This document shows, in pieces, positions 32,279-42,980 of a DNA stretch of 64,000 nt (position 1 is the first letter of the stretch; each line of letters starts with the position of its first letter). The translations under genes were made by a program, and so were the position numbers. Source of the DNA: Lichenicoccus roseus (GTDB taxonomy: Bacteria > Pseudomonadota > Alphaproteobacteria > Acetobacterales > Acetobacteraceae); the NCBI RefSeq assembly GCF_005844085.1, contig NZ_VCDI01000005.1, positions 248,001-312,000 of the forward strand, written 5' to 3'. The notes under the pieces were generated by a model. The model was not told the origin of the DNA. It saw only the letters and a program-made list of their open reading frames with translations, and searched no databases.

Positions 32279-33451
32279 ATGACACCGCACGATATCCTGC
32301 CGCGCGATTTCCGCCATGCCAGCCTGCTCGGGCGGCTGTTCGATCCATCCCTCGGCGGTCCATGCCTGGTGCAGCTCCGTGGCGACGTGCTGGTCGATGT
32401 CACCGAGGCCGGCCCCACGGTGTCCGACCTGCTGGAGCACGCCGATCCGGCGGCCCGGATCGCCGCCGTCCAGGCCGTGCGGTCTTATCCGCTGGCCGAG
32501 GTGATCGCCGACAGCCTGGCCCGGCGCGCCGACCGGCCGCATCTGCTGGCGCCGTGCGACCTGCAGGCGGTGAAGGCCTGCGGCGTGACCTTCGCGCGCT
32601 CCATGCTGGAACGCGTCATCGAGGAGCGCGCCAAGGGCGACTATCGCGAGGCGGCCGCCATACGCGAGAAGGTGAGTGCGGCCATCGGCGGGGCGCTGGG
32701 CGAGGTCAAGGCGGGCTCAACGGAAGCGGCTCGGGTCAAGCAGGTGCTGATCGAGGGCGGCTACTGGTCGCAGTATCTCGAGGTCGGCATCGGTCCGGAC
32801 GCGGAAGTGTTCACCAAGGCGCCGGTGCTGTCCTCGGTCGGGTTCGGCGCCGAGATCGGCGTGCTGCGCGCCTCGTCGTGGAACAACCCGGAACCGGAAG
32901 TGGTGCTGGCCGTGAATTCCCGCGGTGAGGTGCGCGGGGCGACGCTGGGCAACGACGTCAACCTGCGCGACATCGAGGGCCGCAGCGCGCTGCTGCTCGG
33001 CAAGGCGAAGGACAACAATGCGTCCTGCGCGATCGGCCCGTTCATCCGGCTGTTCGATGCGGCCTTCGGCATCGACGACGTGCGCCGGCTGGAGCTGGAG
33101 CTGACGGTGACCGGGCGCGACGATGGCTATGCCCTGAACGGCAGCAGCTCGATGCGCGAGATTAGCCGCGATCCGCTCGACCTAGTTTCGCAGTCATTGG
33201 GCCGGCATCACCAGTATCCAGACGGCATGGTGCTGTTCCTCGGCACCCTGTTCGCGCCGACGCAGGACCGCGACCATCCCGGACAGGGCTTCACCCACAA
33301 GCAGGGCGACCGCGTCGAGATCGCGGCACATACACTCGGGCGGTTGGTCAATGTGGTTACCTACAGCGACGAGGCGCCGATATGGGATTTCGGCATCGGC
33401 GCGTTGATGCGCAACCTTGCAACGCGGGGGTTGCTACAGGATCAAGCGTAG
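32279..33451 (+). CDS. Fumarylacetoacetate hydrolase (FAH) family protein
   Basis: Metal-dependent enzyme of 390 residues. The FAH fold is seen from LLAPCDLQAVKACGVTFARSM through SSWNNPEPEVVLAVNSRGEVRGATLGNDVNLRDIEGRSALLL; the acidic EPE and D ligands bind the divalent metal. The family includes 2-keto-3-deoxy sugar acid dehydratases and acylpyruvases; the long N-terminal part is typical of sugar-acid members, so a role in non-phosphorylated pentose or uronate breakdown is possible, consistent with the sugar locus downstream. ATG 32279; it ends 7 bp before the convergent esterase. Confidence 0.87.
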   Translation: MTPHDILPRDFRHASLLGRLFDPSLGGPCLVQLRGDVLVDVTEAGPTVSDLLEHADPAARIAAVQAVRSYPLAEVIADSLARRADRPHLLAPCDLQAVKACGVTFARSMLERVIEERAKGDYREAAAIREKVSAAIGGALGEVKAGSTEAARVKQVLIEGGYWSQYLEVGIGPDAEVFTKAPVLSSVGFGAEIGVLRASSWNNPEPEVVLAVNSRGEVRGATLGNDVNLRDIEGRSALLLGKAKDNNASCAIGPFIRLFDAAFGIDDVRRLELELTVTGRDDGYALNGSSSMREISRDPLDLVSQSLGRHHQYPDGMVLFLGTLFAPTQDRDHPGQGFTHKQGDRVEIAAHTLGRLVNVVTYSDEAPIWDFGIGALMRNLATRGLLQDQA

Positions 33452-33458
33452 CGACGGC

Positions 33459-34187
33459 TCAGACGTACAGCGCCGCCATCTGCCGCCAGGCGGCGGCGCG
33501 ATGGGCGCGGCCGTCCCAGCAGTGCAGCTGGTGTCCGACGCCCTTCTCGCCCAGCAGGCGACTGAAGTGGCGGTTGTTGTCGAGGAACGGGTCCTCCTTG
33601 CCGATGGTCAGGACGATGTCGAGCCGGCGCAGATGCTCCAGCCGCCATCCGCAGGCAAGGCCGGGCAGGAAGTGCGTCGGCGTGTGGAAATAGATGTCCT
33701 CGGCATAGTAGCCGCCGAACAGATCGTCGAAATGCTCGACCCGCATCGTCAGGTCGTAACGTCCGGAAAACGCGACCAGCTTGCGGAACAGATGCGGATG
33801 CCGGAAGGCGAGGCTGGCTGCCTGGAAGGCGCCAAGGCTGCATCCCATCGCGATGGTGCAGTCGTTCCAGTTCAGCCGCGCCATCAGCGGCATCACCTCG
33901 TTGAGGATATACTCCTCGTAGGCGACATGGCGTCGTATGCGGTCGGACGGATGGCTGGCGTCGTTATAGAAGGTCTCCCGCGCCAGGCCCTCGATGCACC
34001 AGAGTTGCAGGTGCCCGGCCTCGATCTTGTCCGCGAGGCTCGCGACCACGCCGAGCTTCTCGTATTCCCAGAAATGCCCGTCCCTCGTCGGGAACATCAG
34101 CACCTTCGCTCCGGCATGGCCGAAGACCAGCAGCTCCATGTCCCGATGCAGTCGGGGACTGTGCCAGCGATGATAGTCGCGCCTCAT
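33459..34187 (-). CDS. Esterase-like alpha/beta hydrolase
   Basis: Alpha/beta hydrolase of 242 residues related to esterase D/PHB-depolymerase-type proteins. It begins RRDYHRWHSPRLHRDMELLVFGHAG, has the nucleophile elbow IAMGCSLGAFQAASLAF (GxSxG-like Gly-Cys-Ser-Leu-Gly), a possible acid in IGKEDPFLDNN and the His in CWDGRAHRAAAWR. No signal peptide. The start overlaps the stop of the acetylxylan-esterase-type gene by 4 bp, so the two are coupled. Together they suggest removal of acyl groups from an imported carbohydrate. Confidence 0.82.
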   Translation of the reverse strand: MRRDYHRWHSPRLHRDMELLVFGHAGAKVLMFPTRDGHFWEYEKLGVVASLADKIEAGHLQLWCIEGLARETFYNDASHPSDRIRRHVAYEEYILNEVMPLMARLNWNDCTIAMGCSLGAFQAASLAFRHPHLFRKLVAFSGRYDLTMRVEHFDDLFGGYYAEDIYFHTPTHFLPGLACGWRLEHLRRLDIVLTIGKEDPFLDNNRHFSRLLGEKGVGHQLHCWDGRAHRAAAWRQMAALYV

Positions 34188-35149
34188 CTCACCCGGAATA
34201 GATGCCTGACCCGCTCCGACAGCAGCGCCTGCTGCTCCGTCATTCCAGGGTAGTCGAAGTGGCCGGCATCGAGCGTAAAGGTTTCATGATGCCTGGCGCC
34301 CGAAGCCGCATTGGCCACCGAGAACTGGCAAGGCGGCGCCACGGCCGGATCGAAACGGGCCACCGCGAACAGCATTTGTATCTCGATCCTGGTCGCCGCC
34401 GTCGCGGAGTCGAACAGGCGCAGCATCTCCCGCACCTCGGGATGGGTCTTCCGGTAGGCCTGCACCGACGCCCCGCTGCCGACGGTCGGCAGGCTCAGCC
34501 AGACCGGCATGTTGCCGAAGGTCGGCACCACCAGGTGGCCGCAATCGATACGGCGGTCGAATGCGATCCCTATTGCCCCGATGCCGCCACCGAAGCTGAT
34601 GCCGCTATAGCCGATGCGGCCGTCGAGGCCAGGATGCAGCCCGGCCAGCACCGAGACCGCGACCCAGAGATCCTCGACGCAGCCGCCGAGGATGTAGCGG
34701 TCGGGATCGTCGATATCGTGCAGGACGTGCCAGTACGGCTCGCTTGAGATCGCTGCGCAGGCGCTGCGCGAGATGCCCCGGAAGCAGGGAAACAGCACCG
34801 CCGTGTCCTCGACCGGGATGTCGAAATCCGGCTGCTCGCGGCCACCATAGCCATGCCCGACCACCAGGCCACGCTTCACCACACCCGATCGCGGCAGCAG
34901 CAGCCAGCCGCCGATCAAAAAGCCGCCGGTCGAGCGGAAGGCGATGTCGTGCACCTGCCAGTCCGGATGGGTGGATGCGCTCGTAGTCAGCACCGGCTGC
35001 GGATCGACGGCGAGCGCCCGGGCGTAGCGCGCCTGCCAGAAGGCATCGAAGCCGGGCGGCGGCGGCGGCGGACGCATGGCGCGAAGCTCGGCGAGCCCGT
35101 AGCCGTAGGTCGGGTCGAAAGCGAACGGGTGATCGGTGGGGATGCTCAT
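34184..35149 (-). CDS. Acetylxylan esterase family protein
   Basis: Deacetylase/esterase of 321 residues in the AXE1 (PF05448) family, which removes acetyl groups from xylo-oligosaccharides or cephalosporins. Visible: FDAFWQARYARALAV near the N-terminus, VHDIAFRSTGGFLIGGWLLLP, RGLVVGHGYGGREQPD, and the nucleophile serine in RIGYSGISFGGGIGA. The catalytic His lies near LDAGHFDYPGM. There is no signal peptide, so it should act on imported sugars. ATG at 35149 matches the family N-terminus. It lies downstream of a sugar ABC transporter on the same strand, with a hairpin between them. Confidence 0.85.
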   Translation of the reverse strand: MSIPTDHPFAFDPTYGYGLAELRAMRPPPPPPGFDAFWQARYARALAVDPQPVLTTSASTHPDWQVHDIAFRSTGGFLIGGWLLLPRSGVVKRGLVVGHGYGGREQPDFDIPVEDTAVLFPCFRGISRSACAAISSEPYWHVLHDIDDPDRYILGGCVEDLWVAVSVLAGLHPGLDGRIGYSGISFGGGIGAIGIAFDRRIDCGHLVVPTFGNMPVWLSLPTVGSGASVQAYRKTHPEVREMLRLFDSATAATRIEIQMLFAVARFDPAVAPPCQFSVANAASGARHHETFTLDAGHFDYPGMTEQQALLSERVRHLFRVR

Positions 35150-35238
35150 GCGGTTCCAGTGCGGGGACGCGATCGGAGGCGGTCGCTGTCGCCAATACGA
35201 CCGCCTGCATGATTCTGGAACCCAGGACACTGAACGCG

Positions 35239-35276
35239 GTTCGACGCCGCCCGCCCGAAGGCCGGCGACGTCGAAC
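35239..35276 (-). terminator. Hairpin between sugar-binding protein and esterase genes
   Basis: GTTCGACG (35239-35246) and CGTCGAAC (35269-35276) form a perfect 8 bp stem, extended by a CCG/CGG pair after a 3-base bulge. It lies 17 bp downstream of the binding protein stop. No U-run follows. It probably terminates or attenuates read-through into the esterase genes, or protects the 3' end of the binding-protein message. Confidence 0.5.
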
Positions 35277-35292
35277 GCCTGGGTGAACGGTC

Positions 35293-36321
35293 CTACTGGT
35301 CGGCGTAGGTGCCGGCGGCGAGGTTCTTCTTGATCAGCGCCGGCAGGTCCTGGGTGAACTTGTCCGGATGCACATACATCTGGTCGTAGTAGTGGCCGAC
35401 ATTGTCCTTGGTGATCTGCGGCATGATGAACATGGCGAGCTTCGGCACCTGGCGGCCCTGCACCTGGTCGATCGCCACCTGCATCGCCATGCCGAGTTCC
35501 AGCAGCGCGTCCTGCAGGTTGGTCTCGAGCTCGGTGCCGGCGCGCACCGCCCGCATGCCGTCCTTGATGCCGTCGGTGCCGACCACGGGGATCTTGCCGG
35601 CCAGGCCCTTCTCGCGCAGCGCCTGGATGGCGCCGATCGCCATGTCGTCGTTCTCGGGAATGAACGCGCTGATCTGGCTGCCGTAGCGCGACAGGAAATC
35701 CTGCGCCACGCTGTAGGCTTCGGTGCGCTTCCAGTTCGCCGGCTGGATCGCCAGCAGCTTCACGTCCGGGTTCTTGGCCAGGATGTTCTTGATGCCCTTG
35801 GTGCGGTCGATCTCGCCGGACTGCCCGAGCGGACCCTGCAGCACCACCACGCCGCCCTTGTGGCCGATCGCGTCCATCACGTGGATCGCCTCGTTCTCGC
35901 CGGCCTTCACGTCATCGGGGCCGACATAGGACACCGCATTCTTCATCACCGCGTCGCTGACGGTCAGGTTGGTGATGATGACCGGAATGCCGGCCGCCTT
36001 CGCCGCCTCGACCTGCGGACCGAGCGTGGAGGAATTCACCGCGGCGATGACGATGGCATCGACCTTCTGGTTGATGAACTGCTGGATCTGCGAGATCTGC
36101 GTGTTGACGTCCATGTGCGCCGAGCCCCACAGCAGCTTGGCGCCGTTGGCGTCCGCCACCGTCTGGGCGCCCGACTTGCCGAGCGCGATGAACGAGCTCA
36201 TGTCGTACACGGTGAAGCCGATCACCGGATGCGCCTTGTCGGCCAGCGCGGGCCGGCTCGCCGCCAACCCGAGCGCCGCGGCGCATCCGAGCAGAATTGT
36301 TCGCAAAGCAGTCTTGGCCAT
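35293..36321 (-). CDS. Sugar ABC transporter periplasmic binding protein (RbsB-type)
   Basis: Periplasmic receptor of a CUT2 (ribose-type) importer, 342 residues. The signal peptide is LRTILLGCAAALGLAASRPALA. The type I binding fold shows VIGFTVYDMSSFIALGKSGAQTVA, then IQQFINQKVDAIVIAAVNSSTLGPQVEAAKAAGIPVIITN, then the hinge region FIPENDDMAIGAIQALREKGLAGKIPVVGTDG. The sugar is not identifiable by eye. It is the last gene of a three-gene transporter operon; permease and ATPase are upstream on the same strand. Confidence 0.92.
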   Translation of the reverse strand: MAKTALRTILLGCAAALGLAASRPALADKAHPVIGFTVYDMSSFIALGKSGAQTVADANGAKLLWGSAHMDVNTQISQIQQFINQKVDAIVIAAVNSSTLGPQVEAAKAAGIPVIITNLTVSDAVMKNAVSYVGPDDVKAGENEAIHVMDAIGHKGGVVVLQGPLGQSGEIDRTKGIKNILAKNPDVKLLAIQPANWKRTEAYSVAQDFLSRYGSQISAFIPENDDMAIGAIQALREKGLAGKIPVVGTDGIKDGMRAVRAGTELETNLQDALLELGMAMQVAIDQVQGRQVPKLAMFIMPQITKDNVGHYYDQMYVHPDKFTQDLPALIKKNLAAGTYADQ

Positions 36322-36353
36322 GTTCGTGATCCCTTTCGGTTCTTGTTCTGTAG

Positions 36354-37346
36354 TCAGTCTTCGGTGCGGTGCGTGATGCTGTCCACGAACACGGCGCCGA
36401 TGATGATCAGGCCCTTCACGATGAGCTGGTAGAAGGGTGAGACGTTGATGATGTTGAGCCCGTTATCCAGCACGCCGATGATCAGGAAGCCGAAGATGGT
36501 GCCGAGCAGCGAGCCGCGCCCGCCCATCAGACTGATGCCGCCGATCACCGCCGCCGCGATCGCGTTCAGCTCGTAGCCGGTGCCGGTATTGGCGATGCCG
36601 GCGGTCGCGCGTGCCGCCAGCAGCACGCCGGCGATTCCGGCAAGCGCGCCGGAGATGGTGTAGACCGCGAATCGCACGCCGGTCAGGCCGACGCCGGCGA
36701 CCCGGGCCGCATGCGCGTTGCCGCCGACCGCATAGATATGCATGCCGAAGCGGGTGCGCGCGAGTATCACCCACGAGATCGCCACCGCCACGATCATCAC
36801 CACCACCGGGATCGAGACGCCGCCGATATTGCCGCTCAGCGCCAGGAACTGGTCGGACAGCCCGGAGATCGGCTGGCCGTCGCTGAACACGAAGGCGAGG
36901 CCGGAGGCGACCGTCATGTTGCCGAGCGTGGCGACGAACGGCGGCACCTTGGCGAACGCCACCAGCAATCCGTTGAATGCGCCGATCGCAGCCCCCGCCA
37001 GGACGCCAAGACCGACGGCCTCGGTACAGGTCAGCGCGCCGTCGTTCTGCGCGAACAGGGCGGCGGTCACGCCGGCGAGGCCGACGATGCTGCCGACCGA
37101 AAGGTCGATACCGCCAGTCAGGATCACGAAGGTTGCCCCGGTCGCGAGCAGCGCGTTGGCCGCGACCTGGATCAGGATGACGTTCATGTTCGAGACGGTC
37201 AGGAACGACCGGTTCGAGATGGCCAGCGTGACGAGAAAGATCGCCAGGATGATGACCAGCGAGTAGCGCAGCGCGAAGCGGCCGATCCGCCGCGCATCGA
37301 GGCGCTGCGGCGGCGCGAAGGCGACGGTTTCAGTGGTGTGCGACAT
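36354..37346 (-). CDS. Sugar ABC transporter permease (RbsC-type)
   Basis: Inner-membrane permease of 330 residues for the CUT2 importer. About eight to ten hydrophobic helices are visible, beginning YSLVIILAIFLVTLAISNRSF. The family loop GATFVILTGGIDLSVGSIVGLAG and the second NAIAAAVIGGISLMGGRGSLLGTIFG are both present. ATG at 37346 (MSHTTETVAF) was chosen; it overlaps the ATPase stop by 17 bp. The longer frame further upstream runs inside the ATPase gene. Confidence 0.92.
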   Translation of the reverse strand: MSHTTETVAFAPPQRLDARRIGRFALRYSLVIILAIFLVTLAISNRSFLTVSNMNVILIQVAANALLATGATFVILTGGIDLSVGSIVGLAGVTAALFAQNDGALTCTEAVGLGVLAGAAIGAFNGLLVAFAKVPPFVATLGNMTVASGLAFVFSDGQPISGLSDQFLALSGNIGGVSIPVVVMIVAVAISWVILARTRFGMHIYAVGGNAHAARVAGVGLTGVRFAVYTISGALAGIAGVLLAARATAGIANTGTGYELNAIAAAVIGGISLMGGRGSLLGTIFGFLIIGVLDNGLNIINVSPFYQLIVKGLIIIGAVFVDSITHRTED

Positions 37347-38922
37347 CGACCGTATCCTTGGAATGCGCATCATCCGTCGTGCGGCCCATGGCGAGGCGCA
37401 GGATGGTTTCCTGGTCGAGCTCGTCGCGGCCAAGCTCGCCCATGATGCCGCCGCCGCGCATGACCAGCACGCGGTGGCTGAGATTGATCAGTTCCGGCAT
37501 GTCGGACGAAGCCAGCAGGATGGCGACGCCCTGCGCGGCAAGGTCGTTGATCAGCCGATACAGCTCGCTGCGCGCGCCGACGTCGATGCCGCGCGTCGGC
37601 TCGTCGAGGATCAGCACCTTCGGCCGTTCGGTGACCAGCCAGCGCGCCAGGGCCACCTTCTGCTGGTTGCCGCCGGAGAGATGCCCGACCCGCTGCCCAA
37701 GGGTAGCGTACGCCACTCGCGTGCGCTTCAGCACATCCAGCGAGCGCTCGCGCCGGGCGCCGTTGTCGATGAAGCCGGCCGCGCCGGTAAAGCTGTCGAG
37801 GTGCGGCAGGGTGAGGTTGTCCATGATCGATAGCGACGTCAGCACGCCGGCCAGCTTGCGGTCCTCCGGCACCATGGCGATGCCGCGCCGGATGGAATTT
37901 CGCATATGTCCCAGCGGCAGCGCCTCGCCGTTGAGGGTGACGCTGCCGGTCGCCGGACGCAGGCCGTAGATCGCCTCCAGCATCTCGCTGCGTCCGGCGC
38001 CGACCAGGCCGCCGAAACCGAGTATCTCGCCGGCATGCAGGGTGAACGAGACCGGGTTGTCGTAGCCCGACACACGCAGGTCGCGCACCTCAAGCACCGG
38101 CTCGTGGGTGCCGGCACCGAGCATGCGGTCGGGAAACAGCTCGGTGATTTCGCGGCCGACCATGTCGGCGATGATCTGCCGCTCGGTCAGCTCGCGGGTT
38201 GGCTTGTGGTTGATGATGGCGCCGTCACGCATGATCGCCACGGTGTCGGAGATTGCCTCGATCTCCTCCATCCGATGGCTGGTATAGAGGATGCACGCGC
38301 CACGGCCACGCAGCATCGCGATCACCCGGAACAGCTGCTCGGTCTCGCGTGACGACAGCGCCGACGACGGCTCGTCCATCAGCACGATGCGGCTGTCCCA
38401 CGAGGTCGCCTTCAGCAGCTCGACCATCTGCGTCGCGGCCACGCCGAGCGTGTGCATGGTGACGGTCGGGTCGATATCGAGCCCGACGCCCTCCAGCATG
38501 GTCCGCGCCTGCTCGATCATCGCGCGCCGCCTGACCAGGCCGAACAGCCCGGTGGTCTCGTGCCCGATCAGCAGGTTCTGCCAAAGGCGCATCTCCGGGA
38601 TCGGCGCCAGTTCCTGCGGGATGATCGACACCCCCCGTGCCTGCGCGAGCTTCGGATCGAACCGGCGGACCCGCTCGCCCTCCAGCCACAATTCGCCGCC
38701 ATCCGGCGTGAGCTGGCCGGAGATCAGTTTGAACAGGGTCGATTTGCCGGCGCCGTTCTCGCCGGCCAGCACGTTGACGCTGCCCGGCATGAAGCTGACC
38801 GAAACGCCGCGCAGCACCGGGACGCCGTCGAAGCCCTTCGACAACGACCGGCACTCGATAGCCGGCCGGCCGATGCTTGCGCTACCATCGGTGGTCGCGG
38901 GTCGGCCGGATGCGTCTGACAT
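37330..38922 (-). CDS. Sugar ABC transporter ATP-binding protein (RbsA-type, two ABC domains)
   Basis: Cytosolic ATPase of 530 residues with two fused ABC domains. Domain 1 has Walker A NVLAGENGAGKSTLFKLI and Walker B region SRIVLMDEPSSALS. Domain 2 has LGFGGLVGAGRSEMLEAIYG in place of a strict Walker A, with the complete signature GHLSGGNQQKVALARWL and VLILDEPTRGIDVG. This asymmetry is normal for RbsA-type proteins. First gene of the transporter operon, divergent from the SorC regulator. Confidence 0.94.
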   Translation of the reverse strand: MSDASGRPATTDGSASIGRPAIECRSLSKGFDGVPVLRGVSVSFMPGSVNVLAGENGAGKSTLFKLISGQLTPDGGELWLEGERVRRFDPKLAQARGVSIIPQELAPIPEMRLWQNLLIGHETTGLFGLVRRRAMIEQARTMLEGVGLDIDPTVTMHTLGVAATQMVELLKATSWDSRIVLMDEPSSALSSRETEQLFRVIAMLRGRGACILYTSHRMEEIEAISDTVAIMRDGAIINHKPTRELTERQIIADMVGREITELFPDRMLGAGTHEPVLEVRDLRVSGYDNPVSFTLHAGEILGFGGLVGAGRSEMLEAIYGLRPATGSVTLNGEALPLGHMRNSIRRGIAMVPEDRKLAGVLTSLSIMDNLTLPHLDSFTGAAGFIDNGARRERSLDVLKRTRVAYATLGQRVGHLSGGNQQKVALARWLVTERPKVLILDEPTRGIDVGARSELYRLINDLAAQGVAILLASSDMPELINLSHRVLVMRGGGIMGELGRDELDQETILRLAMGRTTDDAHSKDTVDVAHH

Positions 38923-38972
38923 GAAGCCCGTCTCCCCTCCTGCCGAATTGCTCTCGCCGGCTTCGGACGGGA

Positions 38973-39001
38973 CGCTATCGCTGCGGGCTTACAAATGTCA
39001 A
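38973..39001 (-). promoter_or_regulatory. Possible promoter of the sugar transporter operon
   Basis: On the minus strand a perfect -35 hexamer TTGACA (39001-38996) is followed after 16 bp by GATAGC, a 3/6 match to the -10. It lies about 50 bp before the ATPase start, in the 126 bp gap to the divergent sorC-type gene, where an operator for that regulator would be expected. No convincing operator palindrome was seen. Confidence 0.4.
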
Positions 39002-39048
39002 ACTGCTCTGAACAACGACAATAATGTTGCGGCAGGGGTGGATCGGGG

Positions 39049-40032
39049 ATGGGAGGTCGGCGGCACGGGGCCGTCCAGGAACGGCGGGTTCCGGTTGAGT
39101 TCGGTGGCGATCCGGTGGTCTGGTCGGCATGGCTCTACTACGAGGAAGGCCTCACCCAGAACGACATCGCACAGCGGCTCGGCATCTCGCGCGCCAGCGT
39201 CAACAACCTGCTGCAGACCGCACGCGATACCGGCGTGGTGACCATCGCGGTGGCGCCGCGGCACCTGCAGACGGTCGAGCTGTCACAGGCGGTGACGGCC
39301 CGCTACGGCATCGCGGAGTGCCTGGTGGTGCCGGGCGTCGACGGGCGCCGCACACTGCATGAGCGGATCGGCCATGCCGGCGCGCGCCTGCTCGCCGGGC
39401 AGTTGCGCCCCGACGACGTGCTCGGCGTGGCGTGGGGGCGCACCGTCTCCGCCTTGGCGGAAGCGATGCCGCAGGTGGACCGGCCCGGCATGTCGGTGGT
39501 GCAGGTGATGGGCAGCGCGGTCGGCAGCGAGCGCTTCACCGCAGAACTCTGCACCTCGACCCTTGCCGGCCGGGTTCGTGGCCGCTGCATCTACCTGCAC
39601 GCGCCGGGCATCGTGTCGCGCCCCGAGGTGAAGGCGGTGCTGATGGCGGAACCGGCCCTGATCGAACAGTTCCGCATCATCGCAGCCTGCAACAGGATCG
39701 TCTTCGGCGTCGGCAGCATGCAGAGCATCAGCATCGCCTCCGATGGCGGCTACCTGCTCACCGCCCGTGAAGCCAATCCCGCGATCGCGCGGGGCGCCGT
39801 CGCCAGCCTGGCAGGCCGCTTCATCGACGCCAAGGGGCGGCTGGTCCCGTGCAGCTTCGACGACCGGCTGATCGGCATCACCCCGGACGCGATCCGCGCC
39901 GTCCCGGACCGGCTCTGCGTCGCTGCCGGGCCGGACAAGGTGCTGCCGATCCGGGCGGTGCTGGCGGGCGGCTACATCACCAGCCTGGTCACCGACGAAG
40001 CCACCGCGCAAGCGCTGCTGTCCCAGCCGTGA
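39049..40032 (+). CDS. SorC-family sugar-binding transcriptional regulator
   Basis: DNA-binding regulator of 327 residues. The N-terminal HTH reads AWLYYEEGLTQNDIAQRLGISRASVNNLLQTARDTGVV. The C-terminal effector domain (about 90-327) shows VLGVAWGRTVSALAEAMPQ and VFGVGSMQSISIASDGGYL, typical of the phosphosugar-binding SorC fold. It is divergently oriented to the sugar ABC operon, so it probably controls that operon and responds to the imported sugar's phosphate. ATG 39049 precedes the HTH by about 25 residues; the start may lie further in. Confidence 0.9.
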   Translation: MGGRRHGAVQERRVPVEFGGDPVVWSAWLYYEEGLTQNDIAQRLGISRASVNNLLQTARDTGVVTIAVAPRHLQTVELSQAVTARYGIAECLVVPGVDGRRTLHERIGHAGARLLAGQLRPDDVLGVAWGRTVSALAEAMPQVDRPGMSVVQVMGSAVGSERFTAELCTSTLAGRVRGRCIYLHAPGIVSRPEVKAVLMAEPALIEQFRIIAACNRIVFGVGSMQSISIASDGGYLLTAREANPAIARGAVASLAGRFIDAKGRLVPCSFDDRLIGITPDAIRAVPDRLCVAAGPDKVLPIRAVLAGGYITSLVTDEATAQALLSQP

Positions 40033-40071
40033 GCGGTTGCCGGCCTTCCGGATGGCCAGGCGGCGGGCTAG

Positions 40072-41739
<1,668 letters not shown>

Positions 41740-41745
41740 GACGAC

Positions 41746-42966
41746 TCATTCCCGCTCCACCAGCGACCGGTACAGGTCGAGGGTGGTATGGGCGATGGCG
41801 TCCCAGCTGAAATGCTCCACCACGCGACGGCGGCCGTTCTTGCCGAGCCGTTCGCGACGTTCGGGGTCGCGGGCAAGCTCGTTGATCGCGCTCGCCAACC
41901 GGGCCGAGAACGCCGCCGGATCGGCCGGCTCGAACGTGCCGGGTTGCAGACCGACATCGACAAGGACGCCGGTCTCGCCCGGCACCACCACTTCCGGAAT
42001 GCCGCCGACCGCCGACGCAACCACCGCGGTTTCGCACGCCATTGCCTCGAGATTGATTATTCCGAACGGCTCGTAGACCGACGGGCAGCAGAAGATCGCC
42101 GCCTGAGCATAGAGCTTGATGGTTTCCGCTCGTGGGAGCATCTCGCGGATCCAGATCACGCCTGGTCTTCCCTCGGCGACCTTGGCCACACCCTCGCGCA
42201 TCTCCTGGCCGATCTCAGGGGTATCCGGCGCGCCGGCGCACAGCACCACCTGGAGATCCGGATCGATCTCCGGGATCGCATTCACCAGGTGGATGATACC
42301 CTTCTGCCGGGTGATGCGGCCGACGAACAGGACGTAGGGCCGGTCGGGATCGATGCCGTGCTTGACGAGAATGTTCCGGTCCGCGCTCGGCTGATACTCC
42401 TCCGGATCGATCCCGTTATGGATGACATGGACCTTCTCGGGTGCCACATCGAACAATCGCAGTACGTCGTCCCGTGTCTCACGTGAAACGGCGATGACCG
42501 CATCCGCCGCCTCGATCGAGATGCGCTCCATCCAGGCACTCAGATGATAGCCGTTGCCAAGTTGCTCGACCTTCCATGGCCGCAGCGGCTCCAGCGAATG
42601 GATGGTCAGCACGAACGGCACGCCCCACAGCTTCTTGGCGAGCAGTCCGGCCATGTCGGTGTACCAGGTGTGGCAATGCACCAGGTCGGCGTCGAGACGA
42701 TCCTTGGCCATCACGATGGAGCGGGCCAGCGCATCGACGGCACCGACATAACGCGGGTCGGTGTTGCGGGCCGTCTCGTCCCACTGCTCGTATCCCTTGA
42801 CGGTCAGCGGACCGGTATCGATACGCTGGTCGCCGAACGCGCGCACCTCGACCTTGATCAGCCGCGCCAACGCCCGGCTGAGATATTCGACATGCACGCC
42901 GGCGCCGCCGTAGATGGTCGGCGGGTATTCCTTGCTGAACAGCGCGACCTTGTTGAGCTCGGCCAT
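41746..42966 (-). CDS. glgA: Glycogen synthase, short actinobacterial-type GT4 (GlgA/GlgM-like)
   Basis: Glycosyltransferase of 406 residues using ADP-glucose. It starts VALFSKEYPPTIYGGAGVHVEYLSRALARL, unlike classical proteobacterial GlgA (which has a KTGGLADV motif and about 480 residues), and like the corynebacterial glycogen synthase group (TIGR02149). The GT4 E-x7-E motif is seen in VYEPFGIINLEAMACETAVVAS, with VLFVGRITRQKGIIHLV. Members of that group include the maltose-1-phosphate synthase GlgM of mycobacteria, so it may extend glycogen or make maltose 1-phosphate. It lies 14 bp after glgC; its stop meets pgm. Confidence 0.88.
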   Translation of the reverse strand: MAELNKVALFSKEYPPTIYGGAGVHVEYLSRALARLIKVEVRAFGDQRIDTGPLTVKGYEQWDETARNTDPRYVGAVDALARSIVMAKDRLDADLVHCHTWYTDMAGLLAKKLWGVPFVLTIHSLEPLRPWKVEQLGNGYHLSAWMERISIEAADAVIAVSRETRDDVLRLFDVAPEKVHVIHNGIDPEEYQPSADRNILVKHGIDPDRPYVLFVGRITRQKGIIHLVNAIPEIDPDLQVVLCAGAPDTPEIGQEMREGVAKVAEGRPGVIWIREMLPRAETIKLYAQAAIFCCPSVYEPFGIINLEAMACETAVVASAVGGIPEVVVPGETGVLVDVGLQPGTFEPADPAAFSARLASAINELARDPERRERLGKNGRRRVVEHFSWDAIAHTTLDLYRSLVERE

Positions 42967-42980
42967 GTCCGCCTCCCCTC

